In this document: in pieces, positions 52,176 through 61,935 of the stretch | Position numbering within the stretch: position 1 is the stretch's first letter | How the letters are laid out: every line of letters starts with the position of its first letter | Source of the DNA: Streptomyces alanosinicus | Lineage (GTDB): Bacteria > Actinomycetota > Actinomycetes > Streptomycetales > Streptomycetaceae | Direction of reading: 5' to 3' | Assembly: GCF_014650595.1 (NCBI RefSeq) | Contig: NZ_BMVG01000002.1 | Coordinates: forward strand, 372,001 to 436,000 | Length of the DNA stretch: 64,000 bases | Program-made: the position numbers and the translations under genes | The notes under the pieces: generated by a model | Told to the model about the DNA's origin: nothing | Seen by the model: only the letters and a program-made list of their open reading frames with translations | Database searches by the model: none

Positions 52176-53069
52176 GTGAGCAGCCCCACCCCCGACGCCC
52201 TCCTCGGCCCCGCCGACATCCGTGAGCTCGCGGCAGCGCTCGGTGTCCGTCCCACCAAGCAGCGCGGCCAGAACTTCGTGATCGACGCCAACACGGTCCG
52301 CCGTATCGTCCGCACCGCGGAGGTCCGCCCCGACGACGTGGTCGTCGAGGTCGGTCCGGGGCTCGGTTCCCTCACGCTCGCGCTGCTGGAGGTCGCCGAC
52401 CGGGTCACCGCCGTCGAGATCGACGACGTACTCGCCGCGGCCCTCCCCGCGACCGTCGGGGCGCGCATGCCGGCGCGCGCCGACCGGTTCGCGCTGGTCC
52501 ACTCCGACGCGATGCACGTCGCGGAACTGCCCGGCCCCCCGCCGACGGCGCTGGTGGCGAACCTTCCCTACAACGTCGCCGTCCCCGTGCTGCTGCACAT
52601 GCTCGATACCTTCCCGACCATCGAGCGCACCCTCGTCATGGTGCAGGCCGAGGTCGCCGACCGGCTGGCCGCCGCGCCCGGTTCTAAGGTGTACGGCGTG
52701 CCGTCCGTGAAGGCCAACTGGTACGCCGAGGTGAAGCGGGCCGGGGCCATCGGCCGCAATGTCTTCTGGCCGGCGCCCAACGTCGACAGCGGGCTGGTCT
52801 CCCTCGTCCGGCGGACCGAGCCGATCAAGACCACGGCCTCCAAGAGGGAGGTCTTCACGGTCGTCGACGCGGCCTTCGCGCAGCGCCGCAAGACCCTGCG
52901 GGCGGCGCTGGCAGGCTGGGCGGGGTCCGCCGCTGCCGCCGAGGCCGCCCTGGTCGCGGCCGGTGTCTCACCGCAGGCGCGCGGCGAGTCGCTGACGGTG
53001 GAGGAGTTCGCACGGATCGCCGAGCACAAGGACGCGAGGGTCACCGAGCACGGGGAGAGCGGCAAGTGA
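52176..53069 (+). CDS. rsmA: 16S rRNA dimethyladenosine transferase
   Basis: RsmA (KsgA) dimethylates A1518 and A1519 of 16S rRNA late in small-subunit assembly. The 297 residues contain the N-terminal [21 protein letters not shown], the SAM motif [19 protein letters not shown], the acidic EIDD, and the catalytic NLPYN ([15 protein letters not shown], about 130). The C-terminal domain carries the family's [15 protein letters not shown]. It begins at GTG 52176, preceded by TACCCT, and its stop overlaps the ispE start (GTGA). The pairing rsmA-ispE is conserved in actinobacteria. Confidence 0.96.
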   Translation: MSSPTPDALLGPADIRELAAALGVRPTKQRGQNFVIDANTVRRIVRTAEVRPDDVVVEVGPGLGSLTLALLEVADRVTAVEIDDVLAAALPATVGARMPARADRFALVHSDAMHVAELPGPPPTALVANLPYNVAVPVLLHMLDTFPTIERTLVMVQAEVADRLAAAPGSKVYGVPSVKANWYAEVKRAGAIGRNVFWPAPNVDSGLVSLVRRTEPIKTTASKREVFTVVDAAFAQRRKTLRAALAGWAGSAAAAEAALVAAGVSPQARGESLTVEEFARIAEHKDARVTEHGESGK

Positions 53070-53959
53070 GCGTCACGGTACGGGTCCCGGCCAAGGTCAA
53101 CGTCCAGCTCGCCGTCGGCGCCGCGCGCCCCGACGGCTTCCACGACCTCGCCAACGTCTTCCTCGCCGTCGGCCTGTACGACGAGGTCACCGTCACCCCC
53201 GCCGACGAGCTCCGCGTCACCTGCGAGGGCCCGGACGCCGCCCAGGTCCCCCTGGACCGCACCAACCTCGCCGCGCGCGCCGCGATCGCGCTGGCCGCGC
53301 GCCGGGGCATCGAACCGAACGTCCACATCCACATCGCCAAGGACATCCCGGTCGCCGGCGGCATGGCGGGCGGCAGCGCGGACGGCGCGGCGGCGCTGCT
53401 CGCCTGCAACACGCTGTGGGGTGCGGGTGCCTCGCGGGCCGAACTCCTCGCCATCTGCGCCGAGTTGGGCAGTGATGTGCCGTTCAGCCTGGTGGGCGGC
53501 GCGGCTCTCGGCGTCGGCCGGGGCGAGCAGCTGACGGTCCTGGAGACCGGCGGCACCTTCCACTGGGTGTTCGCGATGGCCGAGCGGGGGCTGTCGACGC
53601 CGGCGGTCTTCCGTGAGTTCGACCGGCTCGCGGAGGGGCGGGAGATTCCGGACCCGGTGGCTTCGGCGGAACTGCTGGAGGCGCTGGCGAAGGGGGACGC
53701 GGAGGCGCTGGCCGCGGCTGTGTCCAATGATCTTCAGCCTGCGGCGCTGTCCCTGTTCCCCGAGCTGGCCGACACGCTGGAAGCAGGGCGCGGGGCGGGT
53801 GCGCTCGCCGCGCTGATGTCCGGTTCCGGGCCTACGACGGCGTTCCTCGCGCGCGATGCCGCGACGGCGGAGAAGGTGGCGGCGGCGCTGCGGTCGTCGG
53901 GGACGTGCAGGGCCGTGCGAATGGCGGAGGGGCCGGTGGCGGGGGCGACAGTGGTCTGA
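53066..53959 (+). CDS. ispE: 4-diphosphocytidyl-2-C-methyl-D-erythritol kinase
   Basis: IspE phosphorylates CDP-ME in the methylerythritol phosphate route to isoprenoids. The 297-residue GHMP kinase shows the start [21 protein letters not shown], the ATP loop [17 protein letters not shown] (about 93-109), and [20 protein letters not shown] with Asp135-like catalysis. The C-terminal loop is [11 protein letters not shown]. The start overlaps the rsmA stop. It is convergent with the Uma2 gene after a short gap. Confidence 0.96.
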   Translation: MSVTVRVPAKVNVQLAVGAARPDGFHDLANVFLAVGLYDEVTVTPADELRVTCEGPDAAQVPLDRTNLAARAAIALAARRGIEPNVHIHIAKDIPVAGGMAGGSADGAAALLACNTLWGAGASRAELLAICAELGSDVPFSLVGGAALGVGRGEQLTVLETGGTFHWVFAMAERGLSTPAVFREFDRLAEGREIPDPVASAELLEALAKGDAEALAAAVSNDLQPAALSLFPELADTLEAGRGAGALAALMSGSGPTTAFLARDAATAEKVAAALRSSGTCRAVRMAEGPVAGATVV

Positions 53960-53970
53960 GGAGTGCTCTT

Positions 53971-54561
53971 TCAGAGCTCGTCGATCGCCGTCAGATCGAT
54001 GTCGATGGGGTATGGCTTGTCGACCTTGACGCGGTCCCGGTAGGTGCCGGTCGACCGGTACGTGCCTGTGTCCGCCGAGAGTTCGAAGACCTCGACAACG
54101 GGGTGGCCGTGCGGCTCGGTCATCTCGACCAGCCAGTAGTAACGAATACCTGCAGCCGCGTACTTGTGTGTCTTGGTGAGCCGGTCGCGGGCCTCGGACT
54201 CCGGAGAGATGACTTCTACGGCGAGCACCACGTCCTTTCCTTCGAAGTACGTCTGGTCCAGTCCCTTCTTCGCGGCAGCCTTGATCACGGAGATGTCGGG
54301 CTCGGGCCCGTTGCGGCGATCCAGCACCACCGTCATCTCACGCGCGACCTTCAGGTCAGGCAGCACGGTCTGGCGCAGGCCGCTCACCAGCAGGTCAATC
54401 GTCGCGAAGTGGAAGTAGCGCTGCGGGCTCACAAGGACCAGGCTCCCGTCGATCAGTTCTGTGTGCGGCGGGAGATCCGGCAAGGTGAGCAGGTCGTCAA
54501 TGGTGTAGCCGTCCAGCGGGGGCATTCGCCATTCGGGCTGCTCAGCACGCTGGGCTGTCAT
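53971..54561 (-). CDS. Uma2 family endonuclease-fold protein
   Basis: This is a 196-residue protein with the Uma2 (DUF820) PD-(D/E)xK fold. Blocks are EPDISVIKAAA with the first Asp, VLAVEVISPESEARDRLTKTHKYAAAGI with the Glu and downstream Lys, and YYWLVEM. Such proteins are abundant in streptomycetes and predicted as nucleases without a proven substrate. GGGAGGA lies just before the ATG at 54561, which is preferred over the more distal ATG. No toxin-antitoxin partner is visible. Confidence 0.92.
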   Translation of the reverse strand: MTAQRAEQPEWRMPPLDGYTIDDLLTLPDLPPHTELIDGSLVLVSPQRYFHFATIDLLVSGLRQTVLPDLKVAREMTVVLDRRNGPEPDISVIKAAAKKGLDQTYFEGKDVVLAVEVISPESEARDRLTKTHKYAAAGIRYYWLVEMTEPHGHPVVEVFELSADTGTYRSTGTYRDRVKVDKPYPIDIDLTAIDEL

Positions 54562-54719
54562 AGTTCCTCCCATGGACGGGATCCTTGCTGCCTGCCCTCC
54601 ACCGTAGCGGCCGCTTCCCGATCACGTCATCACAAAGAGTGACAACTCCCCCACACCCCGCCCCCACCCTCCGAGGCCCTACGCTAGAAGGCTGACCGAC
54701 CCCCGCGCACAGGAGTGAA

Positions 54720-56524
<1,805 letters not shown>

Positions 56525-56528
<4 letters not shown>

Positions 56529-56563
56529 CGGGACCGGGGCACGGCGGGTAGCGGGACCGGGGC
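56525..56563. repeat. 16-bp direct repeat at the ABC-F stop
   Basis: GTAGCGGGACCGGGGC occurs at 56525-56540 (including the TAG stop) and at 56548-56563. The remaining gap to 56853 (325 bases between genes in all) has no gene or clear hairpin; GAACGAGGGGGAAG near its end is the ribosome site of the next gene. Confidence 0.6.
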
Positions 56564-56853
56564 GTGAATCAGCCATCGTGCGCCCGCGCTTCACGGTTCC
56601 GCCCTCCGCGGCGCCGTTGACTTCGCCCGGCGCGCGGTGCTGTTGCGTGCGCCGCGTGAAGGGGGCGTGAAGGCGCATAACGGCGGCATCACGGGCCGGT
56701 CGTCCCTTGGGAACAGCGGTGGATCCGAGCCCGTGCGCTGTCGCTACCGGGTGATAGAAAGGGCCGTCTGAGAACTGTCTGCGTAACGACCCAGGGTCCG
56801 TCAAGAACCTCAGGGCGTGGCTAAAAATCAGTGAACGAGGGGGAAGAACGCTG

Positions 56854-58596
56854 ATGACCCAGCCGCCCGATCAGCCGCCGCCGGGCGGCTTCGGAGCACC
56901 ACAGGACCGGCCACCACAGGACCAGCCGCCCCAGAGCGGCGGATTCGGCCCTCCCACGCCCCCGCCGCCGGCCCAGCCGCCCCAGCCCGGCTACGGCTAC
57001 CCCCAGCAGCCGGGCCCGTACGGCGCCCCCAACGCGCCGGGCGCCCCCGGTCCCCACGGCTATCCGCAGCAGCCCGGCCCCTACGGCGCGGCGCCCCAGC
57101 CCGGCTTCGGCCACCCGCAGCAGCCGCCCTACCCGGGCGCGCCGGGCACCGTGCCGGGCGGCAAGCCCAAGGCGAGGACCGCGCTGGTCATCGGCGCCGC
57201 GGCGGCCGCGCTGCTGGTCGTCGGCGGCACGGTGTACGCGGTCACGAGCGGTGGCGGCGACAAGAAGAAACCGGTCGCCCAGCACAGTGACGACCCCAAG
57301 CACTCCGCCACCGGCGCGTCGAACACGGCGAGCACGTCGAGTGCGTTGAGCGCGCCCCACGGCGACGACTCGGAGAACCTCAACGAGGGCCGCAAGGCCG
57401 GTGAGGCGAAGGTGCTCTGGTACCAGTCGGCACCGGACGCCCCGGGTGCGGGCGCCGACGCGCCCGGTATGTGGCTCACGGACAAGGCGGTGGTGAAGGC
57501 GGCGTACAAGCAGGTCTTCGCCTACGGCGTCGCTGACGGCAAGCCCGTGTGGGGTCCGCTCGCGTTCCCGCAGAAGATCTGCGCGGTCACCCCGCGGAAG
57601 TCGGCCGACGACAAGGTCGTCGTGGCGTACATGAGCGGCGCCGATGACAACGCCAAGTGCAACCAGCTGCAGCAGATCGACCTGGCCACCGGCCAGAAGG
57701 GCTGGAGCACCAAGGTCGCCGACGGCGGGCTGTTCGACAGCGCGCTCAACATCGAGCTGACCGTGAGCGGCAGGACGCTGATGGTGGGGCGTTCGGAGTC
57801 GGGCACGGCGTACGACGTCGACAAGGGCACGAAGCTGTACGACAAGGGGAAGTACGGCGCGGCCTGCTACCCGGCCGCGTACGCGGGCGGCACCGGCCGG
57901 CTGATCCAGGTGTCCTCCTGCGGTGCGGGCGGCGACAACGAGCACGACGAGATCCAGGAACTGGACCCGGCCACCGGCAAGGTGCGCTGGACCCAGCGGG
58001 TCAAGAAAGGCTGGCAGGTCACCCGGGCGTACTCCGTCGACCCGCTGGTCGTCTATCTGACCGACCAGGACAAGAAGGCCTGGAACATCTCGACGTTCAC
58101 CAAGAACGGCACGTTCCGCTCGGAGGTCAAGGTCGACGAGAAGTTCGCCCCCCACTGCGGCTGGGCGATCCTCGAACGCGATCTTCAGGCCTGCCAGGGC
58201 GTCGCCGTGGACGCCGGCACGCTGTACCTGCCGACGGACGCCACCGGCAGCGCCAACGAGATCGTCGCGATCAGCCTGGCCGACGGCAAGGCGAAGTGGC
58301 GGGCCAAGTCCCCGGCCGACGAGCCGATGTACCCGATGAAGGCCGAGGGCGGAAAGCTCGTCGCGTATGTGCAGCCGTCGTACGACTCGGGCGGCCAGGT
58401 GGTGTCGATCCCGGTCAACGGCTCCTCCCACCCGGTCACCAAGCTGCTGCAGAACCCGCAGGGCACGGCCCGGATCGAGGACTCCTTCTACGACGGGGTC
58501 GTGGACTGGGCCGGCGGGCGGTTCTTCATCTCCTCCGGCCGGCTGTCCGGCAGCGACGAGTCGAAGGAGAAGCTGATCATGGCCTTCGGTAACTGA
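56854..58596 (+). CDS. Membrane-anchored PQQ-like beta-propeller protein, paralogue 1
   Basis: This 580-residue protein has a Pro/Gln/Gly-rich cytosolic region of about 105 residues with repeated PQQPGPYG and PGYGYPQQ units, one membrane helix (about 110-130), and an extracytoplasmic propeller of PQQ-like repeats (TGQKGWSTKV, TGKVRWTQRV, DGKAKWRAKS). The propeller contains four or more blades and several cysteines that may pair outside. No enzyme motif is seen; it may sense or scaffold at the cell surface. The next gene is a close paralogue, and both follow the ABC-F gene. A role beside a Ser/Thr kinase has been suggested for such proteins in other loci, but none is here. Confidence 0.88.
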   Translation: MTQPPDQPPPGGFGAPQDRPPQDQPPQSGGFGPPTPPPPAQPPQPGYGYPQQPGPYGAPNAPGAPGPHGYPQQPGPYGAAPQPGFGHPQQPPYPGAPGTVPGGKPKARTALVIGAAAAALLVVGGTVYAVTSGGGDKKKPVAQHSDDPKHSATGASNTASTSSALSAPHGDDSENLNEGRKAGEAKVLWYQSAPDAPGAGADAPGMWLTDKAVVKAAYKQVFAYGVADGKPVWGPLAFPQKICAVTPRKSADDKVVVAYMSGADDNAKCNQLQQIDLATGQKGWSTKVADGGLFDSALNIELTVSGRTLMVGRSESGTAYDVDKGTKLYDKGKYGAACYPAAYAGGTGRLIQVSSCGAGGDNEHDEIQELDPATGKVRWTQRVKKGWQVTRAYSVDPLVVYLTDQDKKAWNISTFTKNGTFRSEVKVDEKFAPHCGWAILERDLQACQGVAVDAGTLYLPTDATGSANEIVAISLADGKAKWRAKSPADEPMYPMKAEGGKLVAYVQPSYDSGGQVVSIPVNGSSHPVTKLLQNPQGTARIEDSFYDGVVDWAGGRFFISSGRLSGSDESKEKLIMAFGN

Positions 58597-58708
58597 GCCG
58601 CCGTCCCGGCTCCGCCCTGTCCGTGGCGAGTCCCTTCGCCGTGTCCCTGTCCCCTTCGCCGTGGCCCTTCGCCGTACGGCTTTCGAGCCTCACCGAGGTA
58701 TCCGTCCC

Positions 58709-60538
58709 ATGACCCAGCCGCCTCCTCCGCCGCCGAACCAGCCGCCTCAGCAGGGCGGTTTCGGCCCCCCGAGCCCACAGCAGCCGCAGCAGCCCGCCCA
58801 GCCGCCGCAGGCCCCGCAGCCTCCTCAGCCGCAGCCCGGCTACGGCTACCCGCAGACCCCGCCGGCGCCGCAGCCGCCCCAGCCGCCGCAGCCCGGTTAC
58901 GGCTACCCCGGCGGGCAGCAGAGCCCGTACGGCCAGCCGACCCCGGCGTACGGCCAGCAGCCCGCCGCGCCCTACGGCGGCCAGCCGCAGAGCCCGTACG
59001 GGCAGGCCGGGCAGCCGGGTTACGGCTATCCGCACCAGCCGCCGACCGTGCCGATGCAGCCGCAGCCGGGCCAGAGCGGCGGCGGGCGGAACAACACCAC
59101 GCTGCTCATCGTCGTCGCGGCGGTCGTGGCCATCGCGCTGATCGTCGCCGGCGGCTTCTGGTACGCCAACTCCTCCGGGGGCGACGACAAGACGCACGAG
59201 GCCTCCTCCAGCGGCGGCACCGGCGGCAAGAGCGGCGGCGGCACCGGTGGCTCGGGCGGCACGGGCGGCACGGACGGCAAGGAGAAGGTGCCGGCCAACC
59301 CCGCGGCCAGTGTGCTGTTCGAGGTCCCGCTGCCCACCACCAACGACACGGTCAGCACCGAGGGTTCGTGGCTGACGGACAAGGTGTACGCCAAGAGCGG
59401 CGTCTCCGAGGTCGTCGGGTACGACCCGGCCAAGGGCACCAAGCTGTGGACGATCAAGCTGCCCGGCCCGGTGTGCGCGGCCAGCAAGCACGTCACGTCG
59501 GACGGCAAGACCGCGATCACCTACCAGCCGAAGCCGAACACGAAGAACTCCGTCGCCGGGTGCACCCAGATCGCCGCGATCGACCTCAACGCGGGTAAGC
59601 AGCTGTGGACGAAGACGGTCAAGTCCGGTGACTACCCGGTCAGTTATCAGAATGTGACGGTCGCTCAGAACACCGTCGCGGTCGGTGACAGCGACGGCGG
59701 TGCCGCCTTCGATATCGGCTCGGGCAAGGCGCTGTGGCTGCCGAAGACGGGCGACGACTGCTACGACGCGGGCTACGGCGGCGGCGACAAGCTGGTCGCG
59801 GTGCGCAAGTGCGGAGACTACGAGACCGGGCAGCTGCTCATCCAGACGCTCGACCCGAAGACCGGGAAGGCGATCTCCGAGTACAAGATGGACCCGGGGA
59901 TCAAGTACGCCGGCATCATCTCCACCGACCCGCTGGTGGTGGCCGCCGACGTCGGCGACAGCGCCGGTGACGGCAGCGAGATCTCGGACTACTTCTCCAT
60001 CGACAGCAAGACCGGCAAGCTGCTCGCCCGTATCTCCGCGCCGGGCAAGACCTACGGCGGCAAGTGCAACAGCATCACCCGCATCGAGGACTGCAAGGAG
60101 GTCGTCGCGGGCAACGGCAAGCTGTATGTGCCGACCGAGGAACACGACGGCAACGGCGAGTTCGGCCAGACGAACGAGATCGTCTCCTTCGACCTGAACA
60201 CCGGCAAGCCGACCGGTCAGCGCGCCGAGGCCGGTGACGGCTATGTGCTGTCCCCGCTGCGCATGGACGGCAACAACCTGATCGCCTACAAGCGGCCGCC
60301 GTACGACAAGGGCGGCCAGGTCGTCAGCATCGACGGCGGGTCCTTCAAGGCGACCAAGCTGCTGGAGAACCCTGCCTCGGGCGGTGCGCAGAAGGCGGAG
60401 AGCAACATGCTGCCCGACTACGCGGAGATCCTCTTCGGCAACGGCCGCCTGTTCATGTCGCAGGTCTACGCCGACCGCAAGGGCATGTCGACGGGCGACA
60501 AGGAGGACCTGGTGCTCGCGCTCGGCACGAGCGGCTGA
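58709..60538 (+). CDS. Membrane-anchored PQQ-like beta-propeller protein, paralogue 2
   Basis: This 609-residue protein has the same layout as its left neighbour: a Pro/Gln-rich N-terminus (about 1-130, with PQPGYGYP and SPYGQ units), one helix (about 132-152, LLIVVAAVVAIALIVAGGFWY), a Gly/Ser-rich spacer, then PQQ-like blades (KGTKLWTIKLPGP, NAGKQLWTKTV, SGKALWLPK). Shared motifs such as PPYDKGGQVVSIDGG and PSYDSGGQVVSIPVNG show tandem duplication. The ATG at 58709 has GAGG upstream. The 3' end is marked by a strong hairpin (60585-60623). Confidence 0.88.
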   Translation: MTQPPPPPPNQPPQQGGFGPPSPQQPQQPAQPPQAPQPPQPQPGYGYPQTPPAPQPPQPPQPGYGYPGGQQSPYGQPTPAYGQQPAAPYGGQPQSPYGQAGQPGYGYPHQPPTVPMQPQPGQSGGGRNNTTLLIVVAAVVAIALIVAGGFWYANSSGGDDKTHEASSSGGTGGKSGGGTGGSGGTGGTDGKEKVPANPAASVLFEVPLPTTNDTVSTEGSWLTDKVYAKSGVSEVVGYDPAKGTKLWTIKLPGPVCAASKHVTSDGKTAITYQPKPNTKNSVAGCTQIAAIDLNAGKQLWTKTVKSGDYPVSYQNVTVAQNTVAVGDSDGGAAFDIGSGKALWLPKTGDDCYDAGYGGGDKLVAVRKCGDYETGQLLIQTLDPKTGKAISEYKMDPGIKYAGIISTDPLVVAADVGDSAGDGSEISDYFSIDSKTGKLLARISAPGKTYGGKCNSITRIEDCKEVVAGNGKLYVPTEEHDGNGEFGQTNEIVSFDLNTGKPTGQRAEAGDGYVLSPLRMDGNNLIAYKRPPYDKGGQVVSIDGGSFKATKLLENPASGGAQKAESNMLPDYAEILFGNGRLFMSQVYADRKGMSTGDKEDLVLALGTSG

Positions 60539-60584
60539 CCGCCGCGCGCCCCCGCAGCGACTCTCGCCCGAATGGGTGACTTGC

Positions 60585-60623
60585 CGAGAAGTGCCCCGGA
60601 TTTCATCGATCCGGGGCACTTCT
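60585..60623 (+). terminator. Terminator after the second propeller gene
   Basis: The arms GAGAAGTGCCCCGGAT (60585-60600) and ATCCGGGGCACTTCTC (60608-60623) are perfectly complementary over 16 bases with a 7-base loop. Confidence 0.92.
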
Positions 60624-60764
60624 CATCGAGAGGGGCAGCAATACGTCGAACAAGCGTGTAGCTTCCGGGGGCATGAAGGGCGAGGCGCCGGGGGGCCCTC
60701 TGTCCTTGCGGACCGCTGGACGTCCATAGTGGGGCATCCATGGGGGGGACTGGGGGGTTGCTCT

Positions 60765-61448
60765 ATGGGAGTACGGCTCATGGTCGTCGACGACCATCGC
60801 CTGCTCGCGGAGGCGTTGGCATCGGCGCTCAAGCTGCGCGGGCACCGGGTGCTCGCCGCGGCGGCGCCGGCCGCGGGCGCGGCGGACCTGGTGATCGCAC
60901 GGGCGCCGGAGGTGTGCCTGCTGGGTACGGCGGCGCCGGCCGAACCGGGTGTGTTCGAACCGGTGGTGAAGATCAAGCGGGAGCGGCCGCAGGTGGCGAT
61001 GGTGGTGCTCGGCCCGGTGCCCTCGCCGCGCGGTATCGCTGCGGCGTTCGCCGCGGGGGCCTCGGGGTATGTGCGGCACGACGAGCGGATAGAGGGCGTC
61101 GAGCGGGCCATCATGAAGGCGCGGGCCGGGGAGGCCGCGGTGGCACCGCAGTTGCTGCAGGGGGCGTTCGGGGAGCTGCTCCATCCCTCCGCACAGCCGG
61201 ACGACGAGGCTCAGCGGCTGCTGGTGATGCTGACGCCCAGGGAGGTGGAGGTGCTGGTGCGGGTGGCCGACGGGGAGGACACACGGTTGATCGCGGCGGG
61301 GATGGGGATCGCGCCGAGTACGGCGCGGACGCATGTACAGCGCGTGCTGATGAAACTGGGCGTGGGGTCCCGCCTGGAAGCGGCGGCACTGGCCGCGCGA
61401 ACGGGTTTGCTGGACCGGGCGGGCCCACTGACCCCCGGCCAGGATTAG
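60765..61448 (+). CDS. Atypical LuxR-family response regulator
   Basis: This is a 227-residue protein. The receiver-like domain has VVDDHRLLAEALA (about 7-19), with the acidic pair intact. The phospho-acceptor Asp expected at residue 54 is Gly (CLLGTAAP), and the usual Lys is not at its place (SGYVRHDERI). The LuxR-type HTH (LTPREVEVLVRVADGEDTRL, then STARTHVQRVLMKLG) lies at about 150-215. It probably works without phosphorylation. Guanine runs before the ATG (TGGGGGGGACTGGGGGG) act as ribosome site and could form a G-quadruplex. No sensor kinase lies nearby. Confidence 0.9.
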   Translation: MGVRLMVVDDHRLLAEALASALKLRGHRVLAAAAPAAGAADLVIARAPEVCLLGTAAPAEPGVFEPVVKIKRERPQVAMVVLGPVPSPRGIAAAFAAGASGYVRHDERIEGVERAIMKARAGEAAVAPQLLQGAFGELLHPSAQPDDEAQRLLVMLTPREVEVLVRVADGEDTRLIAAGMGIAPSTARTHVQRVLMKLGVGSRLEAAALAARTGLLDRAGPLTPGQD

Positions 61449-61508
61449 GCAGCGGCGCTGCGGCTGGTCACGTGGGGCGCAGCTACGGCGAGGAGCTGCA
61501 ACTCCCCA

Positions 61509-61528
61509 GGGGCGCGGGGAACTGCGCG
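61509..61528 (+). repeat. Dispersed Streptomyces intergenic repeat, copy B
   Basis: GGGGCGCGGGGAACTGCGCG is identical to copy A at 29588-29607, in the opposite orientation. It lies in the convergent gap between the LuxR regulator and the small membrane protein. Confidence 0.7.
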
Positions 61529-61564
61529 AGCAGCCCCCACGCACCCGCAGACGGGAACGGCGCT

Positions 61565-61915
61565 TTACCCCCCGTGCGTCTCCTCCGGTGAAACCGCCGG
61601 AGGCGTCGGCCTGAGTTTCAGCCAGGCCAGGAAGAAGATGCCCAGCAGGAGCATGCCGATCCCGGTCCAGAGGTTGATGTTGACGCCCTGGGCCTTGTCG
61701 ATCGCGGACCGGGAGTCGGTGATGCCGGTGATCGTGACGATGACGCCGTACAGCACGAACAGGCCGCCGATGATGCGGCGCAGGTCGAAGATGCGGGCCG
61801 CCGTCGCGGACTTGCTCTCCAACTCGGTGACTTCCCGCTGGACGTCCTGCTCGCTGTAGTGGAAGCCCTCGTGCGGGCGGTCGGAGTGCTCTGCGTGGTC
61901 GGGGTGTTCGCTCAT
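61565..61915 (-). CDS. Small two-helix membrane protein
   Basis: This is a 116-residue protein with a His/Glu/Asp-rich cytosolic N-terminus (MSEHPDHAEHSDRPHEGFHY), then two helices (about 48-66 and 83-101: IGGLFVLYGVIVTITGI and IGMLLLGIFFLAWLKL). GAGGA lies upstream of the ATG at 61915. The gene starts 20 bases after the stop of the sodium:sugar symporter and is certainly in the same transcript, so it may assist that transporter. The family is unknown to me. Confidence 0.85.
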   Translation of the reverse strand: MSEHPDHAEHSDRPHEGFHYSEQDVQREVTELESKSATAARIFDLRRIIGGLFVLYGVIVTITGITDSRSAIDKAQGVNINLWTGIGMLLLGIFFLAWLKLRPTPPAVSPEETHGG

Positions 61916-61935
61916 GGTTCCTCGGTCCTTCCGCG

